A stretch of DNA of 64,000 nucleotides from Lyophyllum atratum (Eukaryota; Basidiomycota; Agaricomycetes; Agaricales; Lyophyllaceae), in NCBI GenBank assembly GCA_014905825.1, contig JACGCN010000021.1, forward strand, positions 620,001 through 684,000, written 5' to 3'. The position numbers and the translations under genes are program-made. Positions 50,064 to 60,606 of this stretch are shown in pieces (the stretch's first letter is position 1; every line of letters begins with the position of its first letter). The notes beneath the pieces were generated by a model. That model worked only from the letters and a program-made list of their open reading frames with translations. It searched no databases and was not told where the DNA came from.

Positions 50064-50837
50064 AAATGCCCACATATCTATCGCCTACGACCTGCAATGG
50101 GATACCCTCTATCACGCAATACCCTCCTTGCGATGCACCTCTTTATTCGTATCTGATACGCGCATTCTACCGAAGCGGAAACTGGTATGTCGTTCATTAT
50201 ATGTACGGACTTCCATCATGGCACTATATATATTTGCATACTTTTACTTTTTACCTCGTCAATTTGGATCATGTATACTGGTATATCTGTAGGGTTTACG
50301 TGGAAGTGCGGCAATTGTATTTCTTACAGCTTGGTGTTTCTTGTTTAACTGGTTTAAATTACGTTCCAGCAATGCGTCCTGGGCTCGAACCCAGTTGCCT
50401 TGTCGGTTATCGCAATGTTTTATCTGAATGAGAGTGCGCAACGTCTACTCAGAAAAATGGGGTGTTCCGTTTTAGTATTGTGCGAGGGGGGTTTATAACT
50501 TCCAAGGCATCATTACACCCCAACAGTGTACCAAATCCGTAACGGCTGGTGTCGAGACTAAATGCGTCCTGAAGAATCCTGGTACCTTATCTCCAATTTT
50601 ATGAGTTGGGCTTAACATACATTATTGCGACTAACTATACTCATACGCGCAAAGACAGGTTGCAGTACAATAAACATAACAGCTATAAATGATGATCGGT
50701 CTAATGATAACGTTTAGCATGTCCAGTGCTCCCCGAATCTAAGGAGAGGTCCTCGATTAAAAAGGATGTCTACTCACTGAACCCGATAAAAGAAAGCAGC
50801 GGTCAAGTGGCATCAACCATAAGAACAAAGCAACAAT
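50064..50837. other. Convergent intergenic spacer
   Basis: About 770 bp between the 3' ends of the F-box gene and the K+/H+-exchange-related gene. Present in all three S copies. It is AT-rich and holds the 3' UTRs and a 16-nt hairpin (CTGGGCTCGAACCCAG) near 50379-50394. No gene or RNA gene could be supported. Confidence 0.45.
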
Positions 50838-52011
50838 TCATAGGACACTCCTCCCACTCTGCACCCGCACTCTTGCCTGTTCCACAGCGCGCAGCAGATC
50901 GGCGCCAGCGCTTGAGCCTAGTCCAAAGATATTGAGGATAGCCGGGACAGCGTCGCGAGTTAGCAGAACTTCGTGCTGCAGGGGTTTAGACTCGGGCTTG
51001 GAGGTGGCTTCGTTTTTGTCGTTCTCTAGTGATTCCGCTGAGGTTATCAGGTGGTGATTTGGAGAGAATTCTTTGTATACACCATCCAGTGCTTCGCTTG
51101 CCTCAGGGACAATGACACCACTATCCAAGAGACCTTGGAGATATTGCGAGGCTCTATAGGCTGTTTTGGTTATGATAAATGGCTGAAACACATGTAGGAA
51201 GGGGTGGGCACACCTTTGTAGTGTGACCATGATCGCCATGCGCAGAAGAAGAAGGGAAGGTTCGGAATTATTGCTAATGTTATATAGGTCTAAGTCAACG
51301 GTTGCGAGGCAGGAAGCGTTTTCCACAACGCACGGATAATCATGAATGGGGCCATAAATGGTGCGATAACCATCCACATGTAAAAGCCCTTTCTATGTCG
51401 AGGTGTCCGGTATGCAACCAGTGTGCGTAGCTCATCCAAAGTAACGGAGTCAGTGGTTATTGATGGTGGGTATATAAGAGGGATCTGGGGTGGTTGTTTG
51501 GAAATTCAGAGACGCGAAACGCGGTACAGATGAACATACCCTAGTTCCTGCTTGTTTTTCTTGGCCGGACACGTCAGCGATGCTGGGCCCGAGAGCGGGG
51601 TTGATGCCCTTTAATGCAAGTTCTTCAAACTCTAAGCGGTCTACTAGACGCTCGCCAACTTGAAACACTTTTAACTGCATTTCGGGATTGAGTTAAAATA
51701 AGTACATGAGAACGCGACGCGAATAAGAGGAGATCGACCTTCCAACCACCTTCCGCCTTCCCAAAGCCTGCCCATGTGTCCCCCGCCTTCGTGGATACCC
51801 AATTGACAATACCCCCTTCTGGTATCCATCGTGATCGGGATCCCTCGCCCTCGGAAGGTTGGGGTGTTGGCGGTGTTGGAGGAGATATTTGAAACTGATA
51901 ATATGTTAGAGGTCGAGCAGCTGCCGTACTGGGTGAAGCCTTGATTTTCGGCCGGGTGAGGGGTATGGCGATGATGCGCAATTTGCGCAAAGCTTTAGGA
52001 GCTATTGACAT
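50838..52011 (-). CDS. Mitochondrial K+/H+-exchange-related protein
   Basis: Member of the fungal mitochondrial K+-H+ exchange-related family (yeast YDL183C type), inner-membrane proteins linked to potassium/proton exchange and matrix volume. Five exons (52011-51739, 51674-51573, 51484-51334, 51273-51214, 51160-50838) join in phase to 302 aa. Recognisable blocks are the N-terminal LRKLRIIAIPLT, STKAGDTWAGFGKAEGGWK, LKVFQVGERLVDRLEFEELA, IPLIYPPSITTDSVTLDELR, HRKGFYMWMVIAPFMAPFMI leading into IIPNLPFFFCAWRSWSHYK (two hydrophobic membrane segments), and AYRASQYLQGLL followed by a soluble C-terminus. Only this splicing preserves the PFFFCAWR block. Amplified to three copies here; S1 and S2 versions are frameshifted. 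Confidence 0.88.
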
Positions 52012-52256
52012 GGGTTGGAAGAGAATACGGGGTAGGCCCAGTGGACAGCGTAGTGGAAAGAAGTAGGTGACTAGAAACGCGAACTGTATCCGAGTCCTGA
52101 GAAAAACATTGGTCGGAAACGTCATGGCTCGGCGGCAGGTCTGTTTGTCTTTGGGCTTAGATTCAAATACCAAGCACGTATTACGCCACCCTCTGCTGAT
52201 GCTGGTAAGGTAGATAGAAGTACTACACAAGTAGAAAGATAAGATATATGTAGCGA

Positions 52257-53120
52257 CTATTCAGAAGACCCGTTACACAGTCCAGATGAGGGGGGTAATT
52301 TCTCTCCGTGGCCATTGGAGTGAGGTATACCGGCTCTCCGCAACTCCCGGCCGCGTTTCATCTCCCTCCGGCTCAATGCCTGGGTTTGCCTTTCGAGGTA
52401 GGCAACCACCCATCCCAAATAAATGAGAAGAACAAAGAAGACCCAAGTGAGCAACGCGCGGGATGCCTTCAGGCTCCAAATAGTGTCGTTTTCTCGAGTA
52501 AATAGAATGGCCGAATACGCAATGATTGGGATGCTCGGAATCCTCATCAGGGCGTACACCCAGATGTTAATCACTCGAAGTTTTTCCTTTCGCCCCTGCC
52601 ACACTTGATTCCCGATAAAACCGACGTCCATCTCCTGATGAGCAGCCAGAATCCACATGAAGTCCCCCGGGATTCCACTAACGAGAGTCGTGAACGGGAT
52701 GTACAGAAGTTCGAGGGTGTTGAGATAGAATGCGGAGAGAAGCATAGCGAGGGATCCTAGGTGATGGTACATGTAGCCGGGGTATAGATCCAGGCGGTTG
52801 AGCTCTGAAACCCACAAAACCCCACGCGAGGTGATGCATATTTCGGCGGAAAGGGAAAGTGGCTGGCCATAAGGCTCATGGGCAGCGAATGGGGAGAGTC
52901 GTGTATGCTTCCAAAGCGAATTGGCGCAAAATGGAAACGAGGAAAGGGAGATGAAGGCCCCTAAAAGCATGCCAAAATATACGGTCTCTTTGCGAGAGGC
53001 TCGCAATGCGCGGCGGAAGTCGATGCGGTGGAGGTACACGGAAACGAAGTAGCCAAGGAATTTTTCGACGAGATAATAGACGGTGAGCGCAGCAAAAAGG
53101 TTGAACGAGTCGGAAGGCAT
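52257..53120 (-). CDS. Multipass membrane protein, possibly TLC-like
   Basis: An intronless 287-aa frame with about six or seven hydrophobic segments (for example FGMLLGAFISLSSFPFCANS, LGSLAMLLSAFYLNTLELLY, ALMRIPSIPIIAYSAIL, LLTWVFFVLLIYLGWVVAYL). A YPGYMYHHLGSLAML stretch with paired histidines recalls the conserved HH of TLC-domain lipid-handling proteins. The C-terminal 40 residues are basic and polar. I am confident it is a membrane protein and unsure of the family. Its ATG lies about 257 bp from the end of TE4, so the GTGTGAGG insertion cut into its promoter region; what was upstream is now beyond 60614. Identical in S2; frameshifted in S1. Confidence 0.75.
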   Translation of the reverse strand: MPSDSFNLFAALTVYYLVEKFLGYFVSVYLHRIDFRRALRASRKETVYFGMLLGAFISLSSFPFCANSLWKHTRLSPFAAHEPYGQPLSLSAEICITSRGVLWVSELNRLDLYPGYMYHHLGSLAMLLSAFYLNTLELLYIPFTTLVSGIPGDFMWILAAHQEMDVGFIGNQVWQGRKEKLRVINIWVYALMRIPSIPIIAYSAILFTRENDTIWSLKASRALLTWVFFVLLIYLGWVVAYLERQTQALSRREMKRGRELRRAGIPHSNGHGEKLPPSSGLCNGSSE

Positions 53121-53377
53121 GATGACTACGTCCTGTCCGCAGAGACGGTCGTTTGTGTCGCATTGTGGGCAATTTTATGCAAGTTCTGTGCACGTTTCAA
53201 ATTAACCCATTCCAACGGTGTGAGTTGTCATCGATACACGGGCTTGAAGGGATACATCGGTGCAACGCGTTCGAAACGCTGTCACAATAGGCATTGGCTT
53301 CCTGGACGTTGAGAGCAAACTCGTTTCAACCCGAATTGTAAAGGTGGGAACCAGAGAAGTTGAAGGCTGGTGTGAGG
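53121..53377. promoter_or_regulatory. Residual promoter region of the membrane protein gene, cut by TE4
   Basis: The 257 bp between the membrane-protein ATG and the left end of TE4 must hold its leader and proximal promoter. The same fragment lies before TE2 and TE3, so in every copy this gene has transposon DNA immediately upstream. No TATA box is obvious. Confidence 0.4.
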
Positions 53378-53674
53378 AGGACCCCCGCATATGCCGCATA
53401 ATGTCCGATCCGAACTCCTCAAATTTAGCCCAATGTGTCCGCAACATTTTGGGCCAAATGTGTGCGCACCAGGATCCGACCTCGTCATTTTTTTTTCCAG
53501 TGTACGCAACATAGATCGGACATTGGTACAGGCGGCATATGTACGCACCATCGGATCGGACATCAGGGCGAGCAGGATGTGTACGCATTTAGGATCGGGG
53601 TCCGTACGCGAGGGGGAGATGTCCGCATTCCAGATCGGACATCTGGGATAATAGAATATGTCCGCATTGCAGAC
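53378..53674. repeat. Left TIR and subterminal repeat array of TE4
   Basis: After the 34-bp TIR, several copies of a word related to ATCGGACAT or its inverse follow, for example at 53515-53523, near 53554, and near 53632-53642, interspersed with GTGTACGCA/GTCCGCA words. Matching arrays occur at the same place in TE1-TE3. Clustered subterminal words of this kind are typical transposase-binding sites. Confidence 0.75.
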
Positions 53675-53751
53675 TAGTATAGTACTAATAGTAATAGACA
53701 AGACATAGATATTATAGTAAGGAGGTCCATACGTATTAGCGAGGGAGTGAG

Positions 53752-56700
53752 CTACACTCGATTCTCATCGTCGTCAGAGACATCTTCGTCTTCATGGTCT
53801 TCATCAGCCTCCGGCTCTACAAGAGGAACATCCTGCTTCGCCGCTTTCTTCCAGGCCTTGACCTCCTTAACGAGATCCTTCACTAATAGAGCTATAAGGA
53901 CGGACTGAGCTTTGAGTTTCTGCATCATTTCGAATGAAAAATTGCAGAGATGAAGCAGCGAAACGGGGTGATCATCGGTTGTCGAGATATCCTGGCGTGT
54001 AACGCCGGAACAAGACGCAAGTGAAAAGAGAATGTGTGTTGCCGGGATTTGTAGGAATGTTGAACAGTGTAGAGGAGCCCCGCAAGATAGTGATGAGTAT
54101 ATGTGGCCAGAGAACGGGCGATACACCCGGATGTTGATATACGATGGCGCGCCCACACTATCGATGCTCGGTACCCATTCATGCGGAGCGCTTTTATAGT
54201 TTGCTTGAGAATAAATGGTGATAACTACGAGTGAAATTCGCATTAGGATATGGCTGGAAAAAGATTCAATGATTACTGACCTTCACCGAAGATAATTTCG
54301 GTTGTCTTGGGATGGCGAACCAAAACAAAATGGCCAGGCAACAACGGATTGAAGCTACTTATGTTTGCTGTCATTATGTTATCATGGATACCCGTGCGAT
54401 GAAGGGCAAGGAGTACACGTTGTCGAATAGTAACCATTGCCTATTGCAATCCAGATCAGTTAAGATGCCGATGGAATTGTCAGGGTTAGGACTCACTGAT
54501 GCGTGTACATTCCTTAGCGCTGCCTTATTCCTGGCCCGTGTTCCGCCATTGATGCTTGCAGCAACAAAAGTACCTGTGTGACGTACACGTCGATCGGCAC
54601 CAGTGGTCGCATTGAGCTTCTCATTCTCAGGAACAAGGTTTGCCAGCCGCATGAGAAGGGCTTCACGGATGGAACGTTCTGGCGGAGGTGGGTTGTGAAA
54701 CTCGCGTCCGTGTTCTCGAACTGCCTTAGCAGTTGATTTGGTCTGGTGGCGGATTCGTTCGGCAACCAAGCTTTCGCGCAAAAGTTGACTGTTCTCGACC
54801 AAGATAAGTGGCTGATGCACAGGAGTCGTCGTTACCTGGCCAGCGATGTGAATGAAGGATGGAAAGAAAACTCGAAAGCTTGGCATACCTTGGAAGATAG
54901 TTGAACCTGGAGGGCTTCAGCAATGTTCTGGCGGACTTCTTCAAAGCAATTTTCGGGTGTGTCCGGGAGATTTTCGCTGCAAAAGTGGAAGATAAAGTAA
55001 CACGACTGTCACTTGAAGAAGTGCTCACTTACATGGATAGAGACCTCTCGACGTCATCAGCAGCGATGGCGAGCTCGCATGTCTCGAAGGCATCCTCGTC
55101 AGCACCAGTCTTGAATGATACTGATTCATAGAGGGTAAGAAGCTGAGCGAGCGTCCGTGGGCCTTGAGACATCGGTGGTTTCATCTTCTTCTTCTTGGCA
55201 TCTGAAAGGACGGGGTGAGCGTACTCGGAAAGCATGAGCTCCGCATCGATGCCAACTGCTGCAAGAAGTTGCTTTGCTTCTTTGAAAGCATGGTCCGAGG
55301 CACGCGCCAAGTCAGCATCGCTGGGATACCGCATCAGCTCTTGAAGATCCAGGTCATCGGCATTGAAATATGTGTGGTGATAACCAGCGGCGGTCTGCTG
55401 GGTCTGCTCGTCATGCGTCAAGTCTTGAAAATCGCCCATAATGATGATCTGTAACTTCGGATTCATGTGGAGAACATCGGCGTAGTTGAAGTCTTTCTTC
55501 TGTGTACGCATGACACCGAAAAAATGTTCGCAAGCCTCCGTCGAGTGAAGCCAAGGACATAAAGGGTATTGGGAATAGTATTTTCGATAGATGGAGATAA
55601 GCGACAGAAGGCTGTCGCAGCAGATGAGGAAGATGTCGTATGACTCTCGGGAGATGAACTGGACATTGACATTGTAATCTGGATGTTTGACAACGTGCGT
55701 GTGCCACGCCATGAGGAAAAATCGGGCGCGCATAACCATCTTGGCACGTTGGAAGTGACTAATGTTTCTGTTCTGCCATGCGTCGATGAGCTCGCCAAAG
55801 ATGAAGAGGTAAACGGAGAGTGCACGATTTTCCGGATATGTTGAAAGGTTGAAATCAAGCGCTGCAGCCGACAGCAATCGTGCTGCAGCACGGTCATCCT
55901 GCTTGTCGACATTCTCGACGTCACGCCTAAAAAGAGGTCCGAGGGTATTCGCGGCCAGTTCGCGCACTTGCGCAAAAAAGATGACGAAGTTGGACAACAC
56001 AATATTTCGCGCCCCTGTCAACAACTGATTTCGAGATGTCTTTGCCGCATGCTTGCTATCTTGGACTTTAACAAAAGGGTAACGTCCACGTGCGAGCGGG
56101 ACTTTGAGGTAAATGTTGCAGCCAGGGTTGGGATTGGGAATTGAGAAAACTAGATGTTCGGGCGCTGAGTCGCAAATGATGTCCTGGATTTTACGCTCTG
56201 TCTCTGTCCCGTCACTTGCTTGTGATACTGTGTGAATGCCCTGGTCGTGCAACATCTCGTCAAGTTTGAAATGCAATTGAGACAAAGCTTCAGCTGAGTC
56301 TTTAGAGCCGCGCGCTACAGCCGCTACGATAATGGGCGGGATGCGTGGCAGCGGAATTGTAAGGAGCCATAGACGTAGCTATGTTGAAATAGCATTAGTG
56401 CTTTGAAAATAGTGTAAGGTTGATATATCACCTTATCGGCTTGATCGACCTTGGCATCCGCAAACACTCTGTCAACTTCGTCGAGCGACGAGACGCGAAT
56501 CGGCTCGAGGTCGGTAGTTCCGAGAATGAGAAAAATCGATTTTGATTCTTCGTAGAGAGCAAGCGCTGGCTCAAGTGCTGTGTCATCCCAAGACAATGCC
56601 AGTGGACCGGTGTAGGAATACTTTTCAAGAACTGCTCTAATGGCCTTCATGTTCTCGACGGAGAAGCCAGGGCGGAACTTGGGTTGTCGTGCTCGGATTT

Positions 56701-59700
56701 GCCTAAAACATTGCTCAATATATGCAAGACAAGAAATAAAGAATGTTACGCACTGCATGCTGCGAATTCCGCGGCCCCCAAAGTGCTTCCTGAAGCTTTT
56801 GTAGGCACGGTTCGATGTCGAAGCGAGAACATTACAGAATTGATTGAAGCCGCTTGCATACTTCATGTTCTTCAGAGACTTCCCTTGCGTGATACGCGTT
56901 GTTTTTAAAACCAAGGCTTCAATCATCCCTAGGGCAACATCGTACTTTGCGTACGTGCCATCAACAGCCCCGCGCGCAAACTTGAGCCACGGAGAATTGC
57001 CATCTTCCTAGAAACACACTGAAATTCAGCATTTATCGAAGGAATGAGTTGAATCTGCATACCTCTTCAACCAGCTGGCGTACACCTTTGTATTTGAGAT
57101 AGATAACTCCGAGTTCTGGACAACGATTCACTTTCGGCACATACTTCATATTCTCTTCTGATGGCATCTGGCGGTTCAACGCGACTTGGAACGTATGAAG
57201 CTGGCGAAGAGCGGAGCAGTTCTCGCACGGTTGAGGTTCCAAGACATCGTCAATGGCTTCGACGAGCTTCTTGCAAGCTGTGGAATAGACTGCAGCTACG
57301 GCACCTCGGACAATTCTCCACCTAAAAGTTGCCTCCTCGCGACGAAGGACTGCCCGCTGCTTCTTCGGGGAGAGATCACGCCATAAAAGATCAGTCTCGC
57401 TTCCTGGCCATAATTCTTTGATGATAGCTGCACGTCCACGTGCACCACCACCCAAGGCAGACACACGGCAAAGGTATCGGTCGATGCGGGGGTCCAAGTC
57501 CTTGGTCAGGCCAGGGCATGGGACCTGAGGCAACGGAGTGAACACAAGCGCGGGAGATCTTAAAGTAGAGCCGGGTGCGGACACGGCGGTTTTCTTTGCG
57601 AAGAAGTCGGTGATGGACTTCGTGGTAAGACCCTTCATCGCTTTTTGCCTCTTTTGACACTTGTCTCCCTGTCGATGCTTAGACCATCGCCCAATATCAT
57701 ACATGCAGCGCATCCTTATCCATTCCATGCAAACAGAGCAGTGGACCATGCGCAAGTCGTCATCTTGGAACATTGCTTTGGGATCGACGTCAAGGACTTT
57801 ATCGCGAAAAACCTGCAATGCGCTGTGGTTCGGAACGAAATCAGGACCACCGGCGGCCCGATTAAGCTGCTTGTGGTGTGCCCAGGAAGAGCCGCGCTTC
57901 GGTCCTGCCTTTCTGACGAGGCGGCGGCGGCGATTGGCCTCTTTGGACTCACGGGAGTCGGAGACGTCATCATCAGAATCATCTGTACGCGGTCGCTTTT
58001 TGGCTGTCTTGGGGACGATGGGCTGTGCTGGTGACGGATGAGGTGATGGTGAGGGCGCCATTTCATCTGCTAGCAAAGGTGATGGTGGCGAGGATGGGCG
58101 TATACCGAAATCAACACCATCAATTTCCATGGAGGTATTTTCCAAAGAGCCGGTGCATGGTAAAGGCAAAGAGCATGTTTCTGAAGCGCTCGTAGGATTG
58201 TCAATAGTACTCTGTTGGATTAATGTCAGGAGTGAAAATAACGGTAGTGAATTTGCTGCCCACCTCGTCCTCATTGTCCTTGATCGTGTCGGAAAGATGT
58301 AGAAACCATTCCATTCGTGCAATGACTGCAGTCCGCGCTGTCCATGCTTCGTGGGCGAGTAACACTGTTGCCAAATAACACAAGACTATGACACCGCATG
58401 AGAAGCTGTCGGATTGGAGTGGGATAGGAAGTGATTGGCCAAGCTTGAAAGAAGCGCCGTCATAGCCAAATGACTCGAGCCACCACTGGAGTAAATCAAG
58501 CTGGTCTGTTGGTGGTAGCTTCTCATGACCGAGAGAGTCTCCGTACATGAAAGTACGATTCACAATATCTATCTTCAGGAGTGCCCAATGACACCTCGAA
58601 ACATTGAGAGGGACGTAAATATCATCGACACTCCTGTCACGGAGCATCTTCTCTGTGGGAGAAAATGAAGCTGGGGAATAGGTGGTCTGACGTTGCTTTG
58701 CAACATCGAGTGTGCAGATCAGCTGGCAATTGGTGATTCGGACGCGGCTGTTGCTCTTGAGACGCCGGAGGATGAAGCTGACACCAGAATCGATGAGGTC
58801 GTCATTGAGCCAATCATTGCTCAGCATGAGTGAAAGGTCCCGCGTGCTAAGTTGCACAGTGCGACTAAGGCTCGGTACTATTCCATCCCATGGAACATGC
58901 TCGAGGCGATCACGACAAGCTTCGACAATATCGGGAGTATGCTTGAAAAGACTGCCGGGCGCGTCATCAACAACGTTACTGAGCCAAGCCACCGCCTGCT
59001 CCCAGCGTTGGCGAGTGTTTGTGTAATAGGTGAAGTCACCCAGAAGCCGCTCCGCCCATAATGGGTATCGAGCTGCAGGATTCCCGGGGAGGCTGATGGA
59101 AAGATGGCCTGAAAGCCATGATTGATTAAAGGCGTTTCGTATAGCAGAAAGGAATGGTTTGGCGGCGAAAAAATGTGATCGATGAGTCGAGGCGTCGCTG
59201 CTATCGCCAAGGACGTTCGGTATCTCTTTCGTGTACTGACAATCTTCCGCGACGGCGAGCTCAGTCATCATCTCGTTTGGGGAGAAATCATGTAGCAGCT
59301 TAGCAACAGAAAATGAGCGTGAAGATGGTATTAATCCTGCTCGAATACTAGGTGGGACCTGGCGAGCATGATTGCGCGCCTCACGAACGACCGACGGCAT
59401 GGGGTCCTTCCACTCGTGTCCACGCCCTATCCAGTCTCCAGCCACAAAGTCTTGAGGTAGCTGGTCATCCCATTCGGATTCCGAGTCGATAGTGATGGAT
59501 GAGGAGGTGCCCTCGCCACCGCCCCAGAGCTGAAATCTTGGACGTAACGAGGATTTATCATCGTACTCGCCTTCGGAGCTCGAGCAGGGCTGCGTCTCGG
59601 GCATCTCGTAGTTGTCGAGGGTGCGAGTGCTGGGAATGGACTCCAAGCGATGCAGGGCGTCGTCGACAGGCTTGATCAAGGTCATGTCATAATTGTGCGA

Positions 59701-59813
59701 CTTCGGTTTTGTGGTTGAGGATTCGAGAACGGGACGACAAGGTCGTACTATCACGAGGTGAGCATCACTAAGACTTCATACGTTTTGCTGAAGCACTTAC
59801 TGCGCTCTTTCAT
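53752..59813 (-). CDS. Ulp1 SUMO-protease / DDE-transposase fusion protein (1,875 aa)
   Basis: Nine exons (59813-59801, 59747-58264, 58211-57063, 57007-56432, 56378-55033, 54976-54889, 54835-54497, 54440-54281, 54224-53752), with eight GT-AG introns of 52-57 nt, join in phase to one frame. Domains: disordered N-terminus; Ulp1/C48 protease around residues 300-490 with WLND and catalytic His391 (CHWALLKID), Asp408 (YGDSLG), Gln449 and Cys455 (QSDSFSCGV); basic NLS near 570-605; BED-like C-x2-C-x17-H-x5-C at 657-684; PIP-box-like TKSITDFF at 696-703; candidate DDE core with Asp1023/1024 (LSWDDTAL), Asp1130 (ASDGTETER) and Glu1355 or Glu1358 (STEACEHFFGVMR); then a C-terminal domain (GHFVLVRHPKTTEIIFGEV) and acidic tail. 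The last Asp/Glu motifs resemble P/THAP9-type transposases. Ulp1 peptidases are known in some transposons, but this order in one protein is not one I know. An extra 5' exon cannot be excluded. Confidence 0.9.
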
Positions 59814-60440
59814 TGGGATGCTTCGGTTTCTCTCTCGCAAGAAGATTCGATATTGATAGACACGAAGTTGAGGGGATTTCAGCAAGTCGTCTATTTATCA
59901 ACCGCACTAGTGTCCGGAAAAAAACCTGTAGAGCAGTCAAATTAACTGAGATGTAGGAACGAATTGAGATCATACGTGTTTCATGACACCCAAATTTATT
60001 CCTTCAGGAATAGCCCAAGCTTTAAGCGTTAAGACTAGATCGTCATTGAGGATCGGGGTGGGGCAAACATGGCGTGTATATTGGACAGATACTGCCAGAA
60101 TCCATCGTGGGACTCCAGATCAAATGAAAAACCATAGGCGTGAGCAGCGCAGAGGGCACAGACAAAGAGTAGCTGGCTATCGTGAAGGTTGTGGATAACA
60201 TCGAAGCTCAAGTTTGTTGGTTTACCACGATTCGGATCTGGCCGATTTCGTCAACCATGTGATCACAGCGCTTAAAGTTTATTAGTTAAAGAGGCCCTCG
60301 ACCAAAAGCAGATGATTTCACTCCTATCTAATTTATTGAACTTCGAGCACTAAGTAGTATAAGGGAAGATGCAATATGGACCGGTGTGGTATGGAAAGGG
60401 AAAAAATATCTGGCCAAAAAACAATTAACCATCTCGCCTG
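59814..60440. other. Right arm of TE4: leader/promoter of the transposase gene
   Basis: About 630 bp upstream of the transposase ATG, conserved in all four copies. It should hold the promoter and 5' leader. In-frame sequence just upstream of the ATG is open for about 27 codons back to a TAA with no further ATG, so a spliced upstream exon is possible but not supported. No clear TATA box was seen. Confidence 0.45.
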
Positions 60441-60606
60441 TGTCCGCACCCGGATCGGACGTTCAGGCGACGGTGCGTCATTTGGATCGGACATGGGCAT
60501 GAATTTGGTCCAAAAGTACGCAAGTTTGGATCGGACCTAGGTCGATTTTGACACCCCAAAATGTCCGCACCAGGATCGGACCTTATGCGGCATATGCGGG
60601 GGTCCT
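60441..60606. repeat. Right subterminal repeat array and TIR of TE4
   Basis: Four copies of GGATCGGAC in direct order (60452-60460, 60484-60492, and near 60527 and 60572), spaced about 32-45 bp, the last one part of the TIR. Each is preceded by a GTCCGCA, GTGCGTC or GTACGCA word. The same array is present in TE1-TE3. Confidence 0.8.

Larger units (their letters stand above)
45024..53377. repeat. Host segment S3, best-preserved tandem copy
   Basis: An 8.35-kb copy from AGCACGAT to GTGTGAGG, between TE3 and TE4, in which all host genes are open. The first 675 bp (45024-45699) hold no supported gene, only the palindrome at 45222-45235 and short direct repeats of ACTCAGT near 45460. Confidence 0.93.
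53378..60606 (-). mobile_element. TE4: 7.23-kb TIR transposon, intact reference copy
   Basis: Complete element with 34-bp TIRs (one mismatch), each starting AGGACCCCCGCATATGCCGC from outside inward. The 8-bp target duplication GTGTGAGG flanks it on both sides (53370-53377 and 60607-60614). It contains one open nine-exon gene, a 374-bp left arm and a 793-bp right arm. An 8-bp duplication is known for P, hAT and KDZ/Zisupton-type elements. The protein does not show the KDZ signature I know and looks closest to the P type. Near-identity of four copies and perfect target duplications imply recent activity. Confidence 0.95.

Noticed and set aside
50372..50405. tRNA-like T-arm (CTGGG-TTCGAG-CCCAG on the minus strand), present in all S copies
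   Set aside because: The loop is 6 nt instead of 7 and no D-arm, anticodon arm or acceptor stem can be built around it.
13858..53377. RIP (repeat-induced point mutation) as the cause of differences between S copies
   Set aside because: The differences are mostly single-base indels, not the C-to-T transitions RIP produces.
56715..56761. A ninth intron in exon 4 (GTAACATTC...TTTTAG)
   Set aside because: It is 47 nt, so removing it would shift the frame, while reading through keeps the frame open.
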